Shown here: piece after piece, positions 10,182-18,070 of the stretch | Layout: the number at the start of each line of letters is the position of its first letter | Numbering within the stretch: position 1 is the first letter of the stretch | NCBI RefSeq assembly: GCF_014076845.1 | Contig: NZ_JACGUT010000077.1 | Coordinates: 248,001 to 312,000 of the forward strand | Direction of reading: 5' to 3' | From: Colwellia sp. MB3u-41 | GTDB taxonomy: Bacteria > Pseudomonadota > Gammaproteobacteria > Enterobacterales > Alteromonadaceae | DNA length: 64,000 nt | Program-made: the position numbers and the translations under genes | The notes under the pieces: model-generated | Seen by the model: the letters and a program-made list of their open reading frames with translations, nothing else | Databases searched by the model: none | Told to the model about the DNA's origin: nothing

Positions 10182-11327
10182 ATGGCGTGGAACGAACCGG
10201 GGAATAATGATAAAGACCCCTGGAAAAAGAAAGATGATAAGAATCAAGGGCCACCTGATTTAGACGATTTACTTAAAGATATTGGTAATAAGTTCGGTGG
10301 TATTTTTGGTGGTAAATCATCAAACGGTGGTAGCAAGAAAGGCGCATCGAATGTTGGTATCGCTATTGCTTTAATTGTGGGTATTCTTGTCTATGCATTT
10401 AGTGGTTTTTATACCATTAAAGAAGCTGAGAAAGGTCTTGTTTTACGTTTTGGACAATATTCTGGCACAGTAGAGCCAGGTTTGCGTTGGAAGTGGACAT
10501 TTGCGGAACGTATTATTCCTGTAGATATGCAAACAACACGCGATTTACCTGCATCTGGCTTCATGTTAACAAAAGATGAAAACGTAGTACGTGTTGAAAT
10601 GCAAATACAGTATCGTGTTGTTGATGCGCGTAATTATATTTTCAGTGTTACCAATGCAGATGACAGTTTAAGCCAATCACTAGATAGTGCTTTACGCTTT
10701 GTTATTGGTGATTCTAGAATGGATGATATTTTAACAAGTGGTCGTGAGAAAGTTCGTCAAGATGTTTGGAAAGAATTAGATGATATTATTGCCCCGTATA
10801 ACCTTGGGTTAATTGTTGTCGATGTTAACTTTAAAGATGCTCGTCCTCCTGAAGAAGTGAAAGATGCTTTTGATGATGCTATTTCTGCACAAGAAGATGA
10901 AGTGCGTTTTTTACGTGAAGCTGAAGCCTATGCACGTGGTATTGAACCACGAGCACGTGGCCGAGTGAAACGTATGGAGCAAGAAGCCATAGCGTATAAG
11001 CAACAAACGGTATTAGATGCTGAAGGTGAAGTGGCTAAATTCAATAAACTATTACCTGAATATTTAGCGGCTCCAGAAGTTACTCGCCAGCGTATGTATT
11101 TATCAACGATGGAAAGCGTTTACGCGAATACCAGCAAAGTAATGGTTGATGTTGAAGGCGGTAATAATATGATGTATTTACCGTTAGACAAAATGATGCA
11201 AAGTCAGTCATCAAACCAGAATAATACGATGCAGAGCCAGTCACGTGTAAACAAATCTGTTAATACGTCAAGCTCTGCTCCTGACTTGTCAGGTCGTGCA
11301 GACAGATTTAATGATGGGAGAAATTAA
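10182..11327 (+). CDS. hflK: FtsH protease modulator HflK
   Basis: Inner-membrane stomatin/prohibitin-family protein that, with HflC, forms a large cage around the FtsH protease. ATG 10182 is chosen over an upstream in-frame GTG at 10170 because MAWNEPGNN matches the family start and GGAGAAG lies just before it. A glycine- and charge-rich N-terminal tail is followed by one membrane span (about 55-77) and the SPFH domain (about 80-290). A polar, serine/asparagine-rich tail ends the protein. Only 3 bases separate it from hflC, so they are translated from the same mRNA. Confidence 0.96.
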   Translation: MAWNEPGNNDKDPWKKKDDKNQGPPDLDDLLKDIGNKFGGIFGGKSSNGGSKKGASNVGIAIALIVGILVYAFSGFYTIKEAEKGLVLRFGQYSGTVEPGLRWKWTFAERIIPVDMQTTRDLPASGFMLTKDENVVRVEMQIQYRVVDARNYIFSVTNADDSLSQSLDSALRFVIGDSRMDDILTSGREKVRQDVWKELDDIIAPYNLGLIVVDVNFKDARPPEEVKDAFDDAISAQEDEVRFLREAEAYARGIEPRARGRVKRMEQEAIAYKQQTVLDAEGEVAKFNKLLPEYLAAPEVTRQRMYLSTMESVYANTSKVMVDVEGGNNMMYLPLDKMMQSQSSNQNNTMQSQSRVNKSVNTSSSAPDLSGRADRFNDGRN

Positions 11328-11330
11328 GCA

Positions 11331-12218
11331 ATGAAAAACTTTATAATTGCATTAATTGTATTATTTTTGGTATTAACTGTCTCTTCTGTTTTTGTCGTTT
11401 CAGAAGGACAACGTGGTATCGTTTTTCAGTTTACAAAAATTAAACGTGATGCTGATACCGGCGAAATGATTGTCTATGAACCGGGCTTACATCTTAAGAT
11501 ACCGTTTATTAACAACGTTCGTAAACTTGACGCGCGTATTCAAACACTTGATGAAGCAGCTGATCGTTTTGTGACCTCTGAGAAAAAAGATTTGATGGTA
11601 GACTCTTTTGTTAAGTGGCGTATTGTTGATTTTTCAACCTTTTACTTACGGACCTCTGGTTCAGTAGAAAATGCTCGTGCGTTATTAAAGCAAAAAGTAA
11701 ATAATGGTCTGCGTACCGAATTTGGTACTCGTACCATTAAAGAAATTGTTTCAGGTGACCGTGATGGCATTATGGCTAAGGCTTTGGCAAGCGCTGAAAG
11801 TAGTCGCGAAGATTTAGGTATTGAAGTTATTGATGTACGTATTAAGGCGATTAATTTACCCGCCGAAGTTAGTGCGTCTATCTACGACCGCATGCGAGCA
11901 GAACGAACCGCGGTTGCAAAAGAGCATCGCTCTAAAGGTCAAGAGCAAGCAGAAATTATTCGTGCAACAATAGATGCTAAAGTAACAGTGATGTTAGCAA
12001 CGGCGCAAAAAGAAGCACAAGAAATGCGTGGTGAAGGTGATGCATTAGCCGCTAAAGTTTATGCTGATTCATATGGACAAGATCCTGAGTTTTTCAGTTT
12101 CTACCGTAGCCTTGAAGCGTATGAAAAAAGTTTTAGTAGTAAAAGTGATATCCTGGTGGTTAAACCTGATAGTGATTTCTTTAACTACTTAAAAGAAGGC
12201 GCTAAAGTTCAAAAGTAG
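11331..12218 (+). CDS. hflC: FtsH protease modulator HflC
   Basis: Partner of HflK in the periplasm-facing cage around FtsH. One N-terminal membrane anchor (about 4-22) precedes an SPFH domain with the family sequences SEGQRGIVFQF and YEPGLHLKIPF. The C-terminal helical part contains EMRGEGDALAAK. At 295 residues it is slightly short of E. coli HflC (334). A clear intrinsic terminator follows at 12233-12262, which ends the hfl transcript. Confidence 0.96.
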   Translation: MKNFIIALIVLFLVLTVSSVFVVSEGQRGIVFQFTKIKRDADTGEMIVYEPGLHLKIPFINNVRKLDARIQTLDEAADRFVTSEKKDLMVDSFVKWRIVDFSTFYLRTSGSVENARALLKQKVNNGLRTEFGTRTIKEIVSGDRDGIMAKALASAESSREDLGIEVIDVRIKAINLPAEVSASIYDRMRAERTAVAKEHRSKGQEQAEIIRATIDAKVTVMLATAQKEAQEMRGEGDALAAKVYADSYGQDPEFFSFYRSLEAYEKSFSSKSDILVVKPDSDFFNYLKEGAKVQK

Positions 12219-12232
12219 TCTATTCTTTTGAT

Positions 12233-12262
12233 AAAAAAGCCATGACTTGTCATGGCTTTTTT
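12233..12262 (+). terminator. Intrinsic terminator after hflC
   Basis: Perfect inverted repeat AAAAAAGCCATGA / TCATGGCTTTTTT with a 4-base loop and a U tract, 15 bases after the hflC stop. The A-rich left side could also stop opposing transcription. Confidence 0.9.
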
Positions 12263-12349
12263 ATATCTGCTATAAGTAGCAACCAATCAATTGTTAATAG
12301 GAGTAATTCCTTATTTCAATACTAATCAAATAACTTACGGAGTATTAAG

Positions 12350-12538
12350 ATGATAGATACACTGTTAACCGCTTTCGCGTTGGTACTGATCATTGAGGGT
12401 TTAGTACCAGCCCTTTTTCCCAATAAATGGCAAAACTACCTAATAAAGTTAACACAACAACCGACTTCATCTATCCGTAATATCGGCATGAGTTTATTGT
12501 TTTTTGGTATGATTATTTTATGGTTGATGAGCAAATAG
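12350..12538 (+). CDS. yjeT: DUF2065 family small membrane protein (YjeT-like)
   Basis: A 62-residue protein with two hydrophobic segments (about 5-22 and 43-60), separated by a short polar stretch containing NKWQNYL. Length, EGLVPALFP near residues 16-24 and location between hflC and purA all match E. coli YjeT (DUF2065). An inner-membrane place is expected; the function is unknown. A GGAG lies about 9 bases before the ATG. It sits downstream of the hflC terminator and so probably has its own weak promoter. Confidence 0.85.
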   Translation: MIDTLLTAFALVLIIEGLVPALFPNKWQNYLIKLTQQPTSSIRNIGMSLLFFGMIILWLMSK

Positions 12539-12622
12539 GTTAAAGTTTGATATAAATATTTTTTATAAGCCCTTTAGTTAATTGAATATTTTAAAATTGA
12601 ACTAAAAATCGTCATATATTAC

Positions 12623-12651
12623 TTGGACTACTATTTTATTTTTGATAAAAT
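12623..12651 (+). promoter_or_regulatory. Probable sigma-70 promoter for purA
   Basis: TTGGAC (12623-12628), a 17-base spacer and TAAAAT (12646-12651), followed by a GC-rich CGCCGCC. The start codon of purA is about 30 bases downstream. No PurR-type palindrome was seen. Confidence 0.6.
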
Positions 12652-12661
12652 CGCCGCCTAA

Positions 12662-13981
<1,320 letters not shown>

Positions 13982-14020
13982 CACATAATACAGCATATTT
14001 TCTAAAATAAAATTTTATTA

Positions 14021-14047
14021 AAACCACCTTTTAGGTGGTTTTTTTTT
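14021..14047 (+). terminator. Intrinsic terminator after purA
   Basis: Inverted repeat AAACCACCT / AGGTGGTTT with a 3-base loop, followed by an uninterrupted T run, 40 bases after the purA stop. Confidence 0.9.
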
Positions 14048-14482
14048 CATCAAAAATAAAATATATTCAAACATTGATTTGAATATAAATGCAAAAAAAA
14101 TTACTAACACTACAATCATAAGTTATAAAGTTAATGAACGTTATGGTTTTAATGTTAAAATTTAGTGATAAATTCGCTATTGTGCATTGAAAAAAACAAA
14201 AATAGAAAGCTAAGTTTAGCCAGTGAATGAAGTTTATAAAATGTACATAAGTATTAGATGAATAGATTAAGCTATATAACGAATATTTAGTTTTATGATG
14301 TGCAATAGAAAAGTGCTGAGGGTATGTTTGTTGTGGCTTCTGGCACTTTTTTATATAAGAATAATGTTGGAACAACATGTAAGATTGCCATAATATATAT
14401 AACTATACTGTATGTAAAAATAATAAAACTTAAAAAATAGCATAAAAAACATAATAAATTTACCTAACGCATAGGACTCATC
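14048..14482. other. 435-base AT-rich gap between purA terminator and malic enzyme gene
   Basis: No convincing gene. It holds a perfect 9-base inverted repeat with a 6-base loop at 14063-14086 (ATATTCAAA / TTTGAATAT). It also holds a terminator-shaped repeat at 14309-14350. A minus-strand open frame at 14067-14378 is rich in Phe, Tyr and Ile, as expected from AT-rich DNA, and lacks a ribosome site. The malic enzyme promoter must lie in this gap, but I could not fix it. Confidence 0.6.
14309..14352 (+). terminator. Orphan terminator-like repeat
   Basis: AAAAGTGC (14309-14316) and GCACTTTT (14343-14350) are separated by a 26-base loop and end in a T run. No coding gene precedes it, and the purA transcript already has a terminator 260 bases upstream. 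It could end a short untranslated RNA or simply be chance. Confidence 0.35.
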
Positions 14483-15724
14483 ATGACTGATTTTCGCCAA
14501 CAAGCACTTGATTACCATCAATTCCCAACGCCAGGGAAAATAAGTGTCGAATTAACTACCGCTGCTGAAACTAGCCTTGATTTAGCGCTCGCATACAGCC
14601 CCGGTGTTGCTGAGCCGGTACGTGCAATTGCAGCAAACCCAGATGATGTTTACAAATATACCGGCAAAGGTAATACGGTTGCTGTTATTACTAACGGTAC
14701 CGCTATTTTAGGTTTAGGTAATTTAGGTGGTATGGCTGCTAAGCCAGTGATGGAAGGTAAAGCGTTATTGTTTAAGCGATTTGCAAACATTAATTCATTC
14801 GATATCGAGGTCAAACATAAGACAGTTGAAGAATTTGTTAATACGGTGGCTAATATTGCAGATAGTTTTGGCGGCATTAACTTAGAAGATATTAAAGCGC
14901 CAGAGTGTTTTGCTATTGAAAAGGCCCTTATTGAACGTTGTAAAATACCTGTATTTCATGATGATCAACATGGTACCGCTATCGTTACTGCTGCAGGTAT
15001 GATCAATGCCTTAGAAATTCAAGGTAAACATATTAAAGACGCCAATATAGTGTGTCTTGGGGCAGGTGCTGCAGCAATTGCTTGTATGGAACTCTTAATA
15101 AAATGTGGCGCTCAGCGAGAAAAAATCTACATGTTAGATACTAAAGGTGTTATTCATACTCGTCGTGACGATCTTAATGAATACAAGCGTATGTTTGCTA
15201 ATAATACCGATAAACGTACGCTAGAAGATGTCATCGATGGCGCAGATGTATTTGTCGGTGTTTCTGGGCCAAATTTACTTTCTGTTGAAAATGTAAAAAT
15301 GATGGCGGCGAATCCGGTGATATTTGCTTGTTCAAACCCCGATCCTGAAATTAAACCAGCATTAGCGCTTGCTGTTCGCGATGATCTTATTATTGCCACT
15401 GGACGTTCTGATTACCCTAACCAAGTTAATAATGTTTTATGTTTTCCTTTTATTTTCCGTGGAGCATTAGATGTTCGTGCTAGAAGGATTAACGATGAAA
15501 TGAAAATTGCTGCTGTTAATGCCATCCGTGAATTAGCAAAAGAACCTGTTTTGCAGGAAGTGCTAGATGCTAGCGGTGAGCAAAGTTTAACTTTTGGTAA
15601 GGAATATATCATTCCTAAACCAATGGACCCGCGTTTATGTGGTCGAGTTGCACTTGCTGTTGCCCAAGCTGCGGTTGATTCTGGCGTTGCCGCATTAGCG
15701 ATGCCTGAAAATTATATGGAATAA
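14483..15724 (+). CDS. Malic enzyme, short form (malate dehydrogenase, decarboxylating)
   Basis: Converts malate to pyruvate and CO2 with reduction of NAD(P). The 413-residue protein corresponds to the catalytic N-terminal part of E. coli MaeB and lacks the phosphotransacetylase-like tail (MaeB is about 760 aa). The malic domain holds YSPGVAEPV, YTGKGNTVAVITNGTA and FHDDQHGTA (metal and substrate site). The NAD-binding domain has VCLGAGAAAIA. The gene's last ~90 bases and stop region are repeated twice downstream (15747-15944), so the end of this gene is the parent of a tandem repeat. NADP preference is likely from the family but not proven by the sequence. Confidence 0.93.
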   Translation: MTDFRQQALDYHQFPTPGKISVELTTAAETSLDLALAYSPGVAEPVRAIAANPDDVYKYTGKGNTVAVITNGTAILGLGNLGGMAAKPVMEGKALLFKRFANINSFDIEVKHKTVEEFVNTVANIADSFGGINLEDIKAPECFAIEKALIERCKIPVFHDDQHGTAIVTAAGMINALEIQGKHIKDANIVCLGAGAAAIACMELLIKCGAQREKIYMLDTKGVIHTRRDDLNEYKRMFANNTDKRTLEDVIDGADVFVGVSGPNLLSVENVKMMAANPVIFACSNPDPEIKPALALAVRDDLIIATGRSDYPNQVNNVLCFPFIFRGALDVRARRINDEMKIAAVNAIRELAKEPVLQEVLDASGEQSLTFGKEYIIPKPMDPRLCGRVALAVAQAAVDSGVAALAMPENYME

Positions 15725-15944
15725 TCAGCGCAAAGGAGCAATCGTGGTTTATGTGGTCGAGTTGCACTTGCCCAAGCTGTGGTTGATTCTGGCGTTGTCG
15801 CATTAGCGATGCCTGAAAATTATATGGAATAATCAGCGCAAAGGAGCAATCGTGGTTTATGTGGTCGAGTTGCACTTGCCCAAGCCGCGGTTGATTCTGG
15901 CGTTGCCGCATTAGTGATGCTTGAAAATTATATGGAATAATCAG
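15633..15944 (+). repeat. Three tandem copies of the malic enzyme 3' end (about 108-114 bases each)
   Basis: Copy 1 (15633-15746, 114 bases) is the last coding part of the malic enzyme gene, its TAA and 22 bases beyond. Copy 2 (15747-15854, 108 bases) and partial copy 3 (15855-15944, 90 bases) are near-identical. Copies 2 and 3 share a 6-base deletion (TTGCTGTTGC reduced to TTGC) and differ from each other at about five sites. Both periods are multiples of three, so each copy stays in the malic enzyme frame and ends with the same PENYME-stop or a variant of it. Neither copy has its own start or ribosome site. Confidence 0.97.
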
Positions 15945-15991
15945 TAAAATGTAATGCAAATAAACTAAGATGAACACGCGGGAGAGCCATA

Positions 15992-16357
15992 ATGAAAAAC
16001 GTAACAAAAGCAGTTTTACTTTCTACGCTTGTTTACCCAGGAGTTGGCCAACTAGTTTTTCAGTCCTATCGGCGTGCAATAGCGCTAATTTTAGTATTTT
16101 CAATAACGGCTTATGTGTATATTGAAGAGGTGGTCAGTAAATATCAGCCACTTATTGATAGAGTAAAATCAGGTGAAATTGGGCTAAACAGCCAAGTACT
16201 TGCAAATGAAATAGCAAAACACCCTATTACTTTTGATCCGTTCTGGGTGAGCACATTAACCTATATACTCGTAATTTGTTGGGGAGTGGGTGTTATCGAT
16301 GCTTATCGTTTAGGCATAAAAAAAGACGCTAAAGCGTCTTTAAATGAGTGTAAATAA
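15992..16357 (+). CDS. Small membrane protein of unknown function
   Basis: A 121-residue protein with a GGGAGAG ribosome site before the ATG. It has a hydrophobic N-terminal region with VYPGVGQLV, a membrane span at about 29-46 (AIALILVFSITAYVYI), an amphipathic middle, and a second span at about 86-102 (TYILVICWGVGVIDAY). The glycine-containing first segment and the GVIDAYRLG ending recall TM2- or DUF5683-type small membrane proteins, but I do not assign a family. It starts 47 bases after the last repeat copy of the malic enzyme tail. Its final codons form the metJ terminator hairpin on the other strand. Confidence 0.75.
   Translation: MKNVTKAVLLSTLVYPGVGQLVFQSYRRAIALILVFSITAYVYIEEVVSKYQPLIDRVKSGEIGLNSQVLANEIAKHPITFDPFWVSTLTYILVICWGVGVIDAYRLGIKKDAKASLNECK
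16318..16341 (-). terminator. Intrinsic terminator of metJ, inside the 3' end of the convergent gene
   Basis: AAAGACGCT / AGCGTCTTT repeat with a run of seven A on the plus strand, which reads as a seven-T tract downstream of the hairpin on the minus strand. It lies 20 bases past the metJ stop and inside the last codons of the small membrane protein gene. Confidence 0.8.
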
Positions 16358-16360
16358 TTA

Positions 16361-16690
16361 CTACTCGTCATCTACTTCAAATTGACTAAAGTCGGTAATC
16401 CCCTTTGCTATCAGTGCATCTCGAACACTTTTGGGGAGCATTTCAGTATTGTCTTTTGTCAAATCACCATCATCAGGAAGAGGCTGTCCAGTAAAAGCAT
16501 GTAAAAAAGCTTCACATAATAATTCACTGTTTGTCGCATGGCGTAAATTATTAACTTGTCGACGTGTGCGTTCGTCAGTTAACACCTTAAGCACACGCAA
16601 CGGAATTGATACGGTGATTTTTTTAACTTGCTCACTTTTTTTCCCATGTTCGGCGTATGGTTTTATATAATCGCCATTCCACTTTGCCAT
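16361..16690 (-). CDS. metJ: Methionine repressor MetJ
   Basis: Ribbon-helix-helix repressor that binds tandem 8-base met boxes with S-adenosylmethionine as corepressor. The 109-residue protein is nearly identical to E. coli MetJ over residues 1-75, including the beta strand [39 protein letters not shown] and GQPLPDD. The C-terminal 30 residues diverge. It is divergent from metB across a 182-base region that contains met boxes, so it probably represses both itself and metBL. Confidence 0.98.
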   Translation of the reverse strand: MAKWNGDYIKPYAEHGKKSEQVKKITVSIPLRVLKVLTDERTRRQVNNLRHATNSELLCEAFLHAFTGQPLPDDGDLTKDNTEMLPKSVRDALIAKGITDFSQFEVDDE

Positions 16691-16770
16691 CTAATTACCT
16701 TGTTTAGCTAAATTATTTTTTATAGGTTCGATTTTACTGGTTGTTGGCGTTGAGTCAATAACGAATGTGT

Positions 16771-16794
16771 AGAAGTTTAGAAGTCTAAAGTTCT
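16771..16794. promoter_or_regulatory. Candidate met box array 1 (metJ-metB intergenic)
   Basis: Three contiguous 8-base units AGAAGTTT, AGAAGTCT and AAAGTTCT, resembling the MetJ consensus AGACGTCT. The best unit matches at 7 of 8 bases. This array is nearer to metJ and may serve its autoregulation. Confidence 0.6.
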
Positions 16795-16809
16795 TGACCG
16801 GCAAAAGTA

Positions 16810-16841
16810 AAGCGTTTAGAGTTATAGACGTCCAAACATCT
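16810..16841. promoter_or_regulatory. Candidate met box array 2 upstream of metB
   Basis: Four contiguous 8-base units AAGCGTTT, AGAGTTAT, AGACGTCC and AAACATCT, the third matching the AGACGTCT consensus at 7 of 8. Tandem placement without gaps is the usual MetJ operator form. It lies 31 bases before the metB start, where bound repressor would block the promoter or early transcription. Confidence 0.7.
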
Positions 16842-16872
16842 ATTTGATTTTATTGTCCAATTGGAGCAAAAA

Positions 16873-18030
16873 ATGACAAGCAAAAAACCAGCAACATTGG
16901 CGGTTAGAGCGGGTATTAATAGTGATAAACACCATGGTGGCGTTGTACCTGCAATTCATTTATCGAGTACTTACGCTTTAAAAGGCTTTAATGATAAGCG
17001 CCAGTTTGATTATTCTAGGACAGGAAATCCAACACGAAGTACATTTGGGCAAGCTATTGCTGATTTAGAGCATGGCGCAGTTGGTATAGTCACTAGTACC
17101 GGTATGTCTGCTGTTCATTTAATCTGTCAACTACTGACAACACAAGATACTGTTATTATCCCCCATGACTGTTATGGTGGCAGTTATCGATTATTTACCC
17201 ATTTAGCAAAACGTGGCCAATTTAATGTTATCGTTGTTGACCAAAACGATGAGGAAGCCTTAGCTCAAGCACTGGCGAAAAAGCCAAGATTAGTTCTGGT
17301 TGAATCACCGAGTAACCCATTATTACGTTTGGTTGATATAGAAAAGGTCACTCAGGCGAGTCATAATGTAGGAGCTTTAGTTGCGGTAGATAATACTTTT
17401 CTTTCACCTCTTTTGCAGCAGCCGTTATTATTAGGCGCGGATATTGTTTTTCATTCAACAACTAAATATATTAACGGTCATAGTGATGTGGTTGGTGGTG
17501 TATTAGTAACAAAAGACCAGGAGCTTGGTGTAGAACTTGCGTGGTGGGCAAATTGTATTGGTATTACGGGCTCACCATTTGACAGCTATCTTGCATTACG
17601 CGGCTTAAAAACATTGCCTATTCGCATGAAACAACATCAAGAGAATGCAAATGTTGTGGCAAAATACCTAAAAAATCACTCAGCAATTAATGCCGTGTAT
17701 TTTCCTGGTTTGAAAGATCATCCAGGACATGAAATTGCTAAGCGGCAACAAAAAGATTTTGGCGCTATGATGAGTTTTGAAATAAAAGGCGGTGTTGAAG
17801 CGGTTAAAGTGTTGTTTGATAAGTTAGCACTCTTTACCTTGGCACAATCGTTAGGTGGCGTCGAAAGTTTAATCAGTCATCCATCAACGATGACTCACGC
17901 AGGTATGGAGATTGAAGCACAAATTGCTGCAGGTATCACGCAATCCTTAGTCAGAATTTCTGTAGGTATTGAAGATATTACTGATATTATCAGTGATTTG
18001 GAACAAGCTTTACTTGCGAGCCAAATTTAA
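16873..18030 (+). CDS. metB: Cystathionine gamma-synthase
   Basis: Pyridoxal-phosphate enzyme that joins O-succinylhomoserine and cysteine to cystathionine in methionine synthesis. ATG 16873 is preferred over TTG 16861 because TTGGAGC provides the ribosome site and the length (385 aa) matches E. coli MetB (386). Recognisable parts are YSRTGNPTR, the STGMSAVH stretch, DNTFLSP and FHSTTKYINGHSD, whose lysine binds the cofactor. QSLGGVESLISHP near residue 325 is typical of the family. It is divergent from metJ and followed by metL after 40 bases, as in enterobacteria. Confidence 0.96.
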   Translation: MTSKKPATLAVRAGINSDKHHGGVVPAIHLSSTYALKGFNDKRQFDYSRTGNPTRSTFGQAIADLEHGAVGIVTSTGMSAVHLICQLLTTQDTVIIPHDCYGGSYRLFTHLAKRGQFNVIVVDQNDEEALAQALAKKPRLVLVESPSNPLLRLVDIEKVTQASHNVGALVAVDNTFLSPLLQQPLLLGADIVFHSTTKYINGHSDVVGGVLVTKDQELGVELAWWANCIGITGSPFDSYLALRGLKTLPIRMKQHQENANVVAKYLKNHSAINAVYFPGLKDHPGHEIAKRQQKDFGAMMSFEIKGGVEAVKVLFDKLALFTLAQSLGGVESLISHPSTMTHAGMEIEAQIAAGITQSLVRISVGIEDITDIISDLEQALLASQI

Positions 18031-18070
18031 GTTTTTAGGCTATTTTTAGTAGAATAATTAATGAGTGAAA

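Noticed and set aside
14067-14378. Minus-strand frame of 103 codons in the purA-malic enzyme gap
   Set aside because: Composition is Phe/Tyr/Ile/Asn-rich as expected from AT-rich DNA; no ribosome site, no recognisable motif, and it spans the orphan terminator.
15633-15944. Possible CRISPR-like or VNTR array
   Set aside because: Units are long (about 108-114 bases), contiguous without spacers, and derived from the coding end of the malic enzyme gene.
15615-16007. Minus-strand open frame of 130 codons with a repeated 36-residue unit
   Set aside because: It is the antisense of the malic enzyme tail repeats; the repeat keeps the frame open because its length is a multiple of three. No ribosome site and no independent support.
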